A stretch of 64,000 bases of DNA from Brachyhypopomus gauderio (lineage: Eukaryota > Chordata > Actinopteri > Gymnotiformes > Hypopomidae): NCBI RefSeq assembly GCF_052324685.1, contig NC_135212.1, positions 20,790,048 through 20,854,047 on the forward strand, written 5' to 3'. Of this stretch, positions 55,676 through 64,000 are shown one piece after another. The notes under the pieces were generated by a model. The model saw nothing but the letters and a program-made list of their open reading frames with translations. It made no database searches and was not told the origin of the DNA. Both the position numbers and the translations under genes were made by a program. The first letter of the stretch is position 1, and every line of letters begins with the position of its first letter.

Positions 55676-58600
55676 GAAACGATGAGTCACTGCAGCTTTA
55701 GTGTAGATGACTAGAACATTAGGACCCCCTTTAAGTGAACAAATACCACTTCCACATAGCAACGCGATTTGAACAGCACCTTTCCTGAGTTTTACTAGCA
55801 GACTTTACATCTGGCTTTAAGACAAAGCTCCTCACAGTCTACATGTTTACCTCCATCTCCTAATGCACTGTGGGATGTGGAAGACTGCTGTTACGTAAAA
55901 AAAAAACCTTTACACTGTGCAGCACAACAGGCATTTATTTAAAAGACAGACACATGCACACATACAGTTAATGGCTAATTGGGCTGCCTGGACTGGATAA
56001 GTTCCAGGTCAATTAGATCCAATACAACTGTGTAATTTCAGAAAAATAACCTCAAAATTATATACCAGCTTTATTGATTGCATGAACATAGGGTTTGACT
56101 ACTCCTGCATTTTTGCTCTGTGTGTGTGTAAGTATATAATCTCCAGCACACACCTTGGCTGCAAATTCTTTTGTAAGCTTTGATGATGCCTGTTGAGGTG
56201 GAATTTGGACATTACCGTTTTATAGACCTCTGTTCTCTGCTGTGTTGAGTCAAGCGAAGGGATCAAACAAGAAAATTGCACCTGAAGGTAACCCATGGCA
56301 ACAGTGACATCAGTGCCAACGTCACGTTCAGGTTAACGGCAGAACGCTGCAATCAAAAGCTTGCGTGTCAAGCCTCACCTTCAGCACTGCTGTTGTCTGG
56401 GGTCAAACTAACCTGAGGTCTGTTTGCTTATGTGGTTCCGGAATAATTATTGCATGATTCTGGAATCAGATGACATGATCAAGAAAGCAGAAGAAAGGCA
56501 AACGATTTCAAAAAAGGGGCTCACATTACCCATAATCCTACTTCCTTCAGAAAATGTTTTTTTGCCAGTGTTGATGAATCTGCACTGCAGTCTTTCATCC
56601 CTCTCTTCCTCCACACACATCTATATCTACACACACACACACACACACACAACATATGTAGCCTGGTGTGTTTTCCATCACCCCCCCACCCCCCCACCCC
56701 CCACTTATTTTGCTAGTCCCATTTATCCTTGTGACAGCAACTTGTCTTTGTCACACTGGAGGACCTCTATAAAGCCAACTCAGCGGGACTTCTAGCGCCT
56801 CCAAATACATCGTAGGCGGGGTGGAAAGGCGGGGTGGGGGGGGGGGGCGGCTTGTGACTGCATCTTTTTACAGGATGAGAGCAAAGAGAATTCTGCAGGA
56901 AGTCTATTACAAAAAGACATCCCCAGTCTGAAACTGCTGAGACAGTCCCTGTCCTCTGTGTAGATGCATGAATGATACACGAGAAGAAATTAAGTGATAA
57001 CAGCTATCTGAGGATGCTAGGAAGATCCTAAATAAACAATTTTGATCAAACTGTTTTTTATGACACATCAAAAAGACATAGACAATCTTTCAGTCATAAA
57101 CGAAACCTCAGTCAACTGAGGAAGGATTACGTTCACTTCAGATGCACTATACATAGACATACATGCGGCACCTTACAGAAATAGCAGCATTCAAGGACTG
57201 CAGAAATAACCCCAGCATAAAGCAAATTGCTTCTGGCTCACAGCTCACTGCATTGCATATGCAGAACAGGTTGGTAACTGGTTACCAGAGGTAGCAAATA
57301 GCTTCTCAGAATGGATTGGTGGCAGAGTGCTTTCATTAAAACTAGCCAGGAATTGAAGCACTACATTTGCTGGATGCACAAAGGGAAACTGCTTCCAACT
57401 GTCATTTATCCCACTGGAAATATAAGTAATCTGCAGCGTTCTGTAATGGGGAATTAACCCCTACAGGGCCTTTCCGGGTTGAAGCTGAATTTTCCTGCTG
57501 TGCTTAACTCTTCTAAATCCTTCCAAATCCTTCTCCAAGCCCTCAAGGATGAGTCAAGATCACTTATAATCAGCTTATAAAGGAGCTAAAAAAGTATAGG
57601 ATCTATATTTATGAGCTCCTATACTTATTATAAATATCTATATGTATGAATTTCTCCCCATCTCTTCCCTGGTTCACAGTGAGGACACTTGCACACAGCA
57701 GTGCAGAAGTCCTGATGTAAGGGCTATCTATGAAGGCTAATTTGCATACATGCTGGCGGTCCTATCTGAGGCCTTTAATTCACATTGAATAGAAAGACAT
57801 CAGAAAATCCAACCAATCAGATATACTTCTTGGCAGTACATGTGAGAGTCACCAAGTGTTAATACTCAATGGGTTCGGTTCCACTAATCTCAAAACAGAA
57901 CATATATAGAGACACCCCACACTTTTTTCCAATACGGACAGGTAAGGAGTCAGGAAACAGAACTCAACACTGGGAATCATTTTGTAGTTTATTTCTTCCA
58001 CTTCAGATAAGAATTTTCAATTAATCAAAATGCCTTATAAACAGGGTTTATGGCTCGAAACCATGGTGACAGCAACGCTGTCCGTTACAAAGATTTTCTC
58101 CCACACTATCTCACATCCTTTAGCGTGTAAACCACAGGCTTGGAGATTGTATGCTGTACCATTATAATGTCATCCACTGTTTGCATCACAGTTTAAGGCC
58201 AAAGGGTACGTTGACGCTACATAAAAAAAAACAGAAGAACTGCTTAAAACATAATTTATTTTTGAAGCCTCTACTTTTGTTGAATATCATTGAGAAGCTC
58301 CGTGTGTGGTACAACACATGCTGCTACACAACACTGCAATGTTTGGCTGTGTGGTCATTTTTTGTAATGTCAGCAAGAAATGTACATCCTTTATTTGGCA
58401 GAGGGGCAGAATAAGTTTTGCAGATTTTACTGACTGAAGTGAACTGATGACTGGTGATGAACTGAGGGTGACACAATTACGTCATGCATGTGTGTCCAAT
58501 TTAACATTCTCACTGAGTCACTGTCATTTACGTGCACTAGAATCCCCCAATTCCCCCCCCCCCAAGTCTGTAGCAACATCATTCCAAAGACTGACTTTCA

Positions 58601-59149
58601 TCAAAAGAGATGCAGTAGTGATGAACCGTACCACTCTTCATATTGCAACATCCACTCAGTGACCCCCACCCACCGCACCCACACACCCACCCCACCCACA
58701 CACCCACCCCCACATAAACACTTTCATTCAGCCACAGCTGTACAAAAAGGCTTTTAAAAAACTTAGTGAAATAAAAAAAGAGAGACCAGAAGTCTCTTCC
58801 TCCATTGAATACCTGAACACATGAACTCGGACAGGCAGCCAGACAGGCCAGAGAACGAAGACACAAACAGAAATATGATCACAAGGAGAAAATAAAACTT
58901 AAAAACAACATAAGAGTCAGTGAGACAGTCTGGCTGATCCGTCTCTTGTGAGCAAAATGTACAGTGTGTCCCACTCCCATCAGTGGAGATCTTCATAAGC
59001 ATTGGTACCATTGTTCTCAGCTCTGTGACCTCTTTGAGTGGACCACGGATACCCCCCACCCCACCCCTGATACCCTATCAGCATTGTGTGTGTGTGTGTG
59101 TGTGTCATACATATGGAGGTGTGTGTGTGTGTGTGTCATACATATGGAG

Positions 59150-59185
<36 letters not shown>

Positions 59186-59358
59186 ACGCAAGTGCATGGC
59201 CATGTGTGTTTACATGTATCTGGAGAATCCCTGAAGGCCCCTGTTCACTCAAAATCCCCCAACAATGGGGAAAGAGAGAAAGGGGTGAGGAGGGGTGAGG
59301 AGGGGGTGCTCCAAGGTTCGGTGCAGAACAGAGATGGACATGGACTCCTTGGCGCCAT
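55676..59358. other. Region downstream of pak1, including its probable 3' untranslated region
   Basis: Since pak1 runs leftward and stops at 59359, the adjacent few kilobases should hold its 3' untranslated region. GT tracts lie at 59083-59102 and 59115-59177, a CCCACA-rich tract at 58660-58715, and C/G runs at 56680-56702 and 56836-56846. No exon or transposon was recognised with confidence. Confidence 0.4.
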
Positions 59359-62169
<2,811 letters not shown>

Positions 62170-62199
62170 CTAGTCAGGGGCACGCACTGCAGAATATAC

Positions 62200-64000
62200 A
62201 ACAATACAATATACAATTTTAGAGAAAGTAGTTTCTTCACAACTCTCTTCCTTCTTACAGACAGAACATTTCAGAGTTATTTCAGTCTGGATTTAGACCC
62301 CATCACAGCACTGAAACGACACTGACTAAAGTACTGAACAATCTCTTAATATCCTCTGATAAAGGACGTTTCTTTTCTCATACTGCTAGACCTCAGTGCT
62401 GCTTTTGACACCATTGATCATAATATTCTACTTAATAGGTTGGAGACACTCATTGGCATAAGAGGTCAAGCACTCTCCTGATTCAGGTCCTACCTGACAG
62501 ATCGTTACCAATTTGTACTAGTAAATAACGAATGCTCAGAGCATTCTAAGGTCAAATATGGCGTCCCACAAGGATCTGTACTGGTCCCCATATTATTCTC
62601 ATTATATATGCTACCACTGGGCACCATCATTCGTAGGCATGGTATTAGCTTCCATTGCTACGTAGATGATACGCAGTTGTATATCTTCCAATCCGGATGA
62701 TATCACTACTACTCTCAAGATTGAGAACTTCGTCCAGGACATTAAAAACTGGATGGCATCTAATTTTCTTCAACTAAATTCCGATAAGACTGAGGTGCTG
62801 ATTCTTGGGCCTAAAGCTGCTAGAAGCAATTGGGCTGATATTCCCCTTACTCTAGTTGGTTTTTCAGTAACACCTACATCTACCGCAAAAAGCTTAGGTG
62901 TCACTATTGATTCGGATCCTTCATTTGACACACACATATGCAATGTCACTAAGGCTGCCTTTTTCCATTTACGTAATATCGCCAAGCTGAGACACTTACT
63001 TTCATTAGCTGATGCAGAGAAGCTGGTCCATGCTTTTGTCTAGTCAAGATTGGACTACTGTAATGGTCTTCTAATTGGATGCTCTAAACAGTCCATAAAG
63101 AAGCTACAACTTGTAGAAAATGCTGCAGTTAGAGTCCTAACTAAGGCTAGAAAATTTGATTATATTAGTCCCACTCTCGCAGCATTACACTGGCTTCTGA
63201 TTAAAAAATTTGTCTGTTAACCTATAAGGTGTTAAATGGTCTTACCCCACAATATCTGAGTGAACTCATTGCTTACTACAACCCATCTCGCCCTTTGCAC
63301 TCCCAAAATGCTGGATCACTCCTAGTTACAAAAATTTGTAAGACTACAGCCGGAGGCAGAGCTTTCTCCTTTAAAGCCCCTCAATTATGGAATAGCCTTC
63401 CAGCTCCAATCCGAGATTCTGACACAGTTCCAATCTTTAAATCTAGACTTAAGACTCACCTATTTAATCAAGCCTTCAGCTAATATTCCCCTTGTAAGGT
63501 GTGGGGCTCGGGGGCCCTCAGACGTTGAGATTTCTGGTAATCTGAGATGTTGATGCTGTCATTCAGCTGGGTCATGGCATGACTCTAGTTGTGACAATGA
63601 CTTGGGTGTAAAACAATGTATCAGTGAGCCCTCATGACTGTGGTCATCTCTGAACTCCTCCTTTTAGTTATGCCACTATAGATTAGCCAGCGGGAGCCAC
63701 ATGCTCTGGCACGTGAGCTATGTATGTTTAAATCAATGGTGGTTTAAATTGATGTCCACACACTCAGTCTGTATTGTCTATCTTTTTGCATGCTTCTACC
63801 CAAGACGATTGCATGTAAGCATCTACAAGCACCTACAAGCACCTGGGAGATGGTCTGGCTTTTCCGGTGGATGTACTGATGCTGGGGTTGGATGTGCCAT
63901 TGCCACAAGAGGACGTGCTGATGCTAGTTCCTACCTGAGGCTCACCATCTGCATTGAAGGGACTGTGACTACTTGACCGGGGAACAAGAACCATAACTAT
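62200..64000 (+). pseudogene. Decayed L2-type LINE reverse transcriptase and 3' tail in a pak1 intron
   Basis: Translation in shifting frames shows reverse-transcriptase blocks in order: a [13 protein letters not shown] start (about 62280), [12 protein letters not shown] (about 62390), GVPQGSVL (about 62560) and CYVDDTQLY (about 62660), then ...LWNSLPAPIRDSD and FKSRLKTHLF near 63400-63470. These fit the L2/CR1 group of non-LTR elements. A TGA at about 62479 replaces a conserved Trp codon, the frame shifts at about 62685, and another stop lies at about 63042, so it is dead. The 3' region runs to the window end with the start of an aactat tail. It is antisense to pak1. Confidence 0.88.

Overview
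The window is vertebrate, almost certainly ray-finned fish, nuclear DNA. Three multi-exon genes with GT-AG introns can be read, set among abundant CA/GT, CT/GA and TA microsatellites, minisatellites, hAT and Tc1 DNA transposons, tRNA-derived SINEs and L2-type LINE fragments. Recurrent motifs such as 'tttatatagcgcttt...acaaagcagctttaca' suggest an otophysan teleost (characin, electric fish or catfish type). The species is an inference and was not tested.

Layout. 1-1251 is the edge of an LTR retrotransposon on the minus strand: a gag-like reading frame, a primer-binding site matching tRNA-Tyr, and a ~680 bp LTR. 1252-5954 is the upstream flank of myo7a. 5955-28535 (+) is myosin VIIa: 46 coding exons I could place to the base, every junction in phase, 2171 codons plus stop, lacking only the short initiator exon. 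One intron (22922-23303) is a U12-type AT-AC intron. 29305-31786 is the interval between convergent genes. 33347-44122 (-) is a six-transmembrane glycerophosphodiester phosphodiesterase of the GDPD4/GDPD5 (GDE6/GDE2) family, with 14 in-phase exons placed and the C-terminal tail unresolved. 44123-52870 is its upstream region, with CpG-rich segments and an L2 fragment. 52871-55675 is a three-layer nest of hAT transposons, each with a perfect 8-bp target-site duplication. 59359-62132 (-) holds the last three exons of pak1; the rest of that gene lies beyond the right edge. 62200-64000 is a decayed L2-type LINE in a pak1 intron.

The gene order myo7a - gdpd4-like - pak1 matches human 11q13.5 (MYO7A - GDPD4 - PAK1), so this is a conserved syntenic block rather than an operon-like system. 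The products have no obvious shared pathway: an actin motor of sensory hair cells and photoreceptors, a membrane ecto-phosphodiesterase, and a Cdc42/Rac-effector kinase. The most unusual sequence signals are structural: the nested hAT elements, the AT-AC intron, and two places where an exon-donor junction has been copied (a minisatellite seeded by a myo7a donor, and a gdpd exon end duplicated on both sides of a GT microsatellite).
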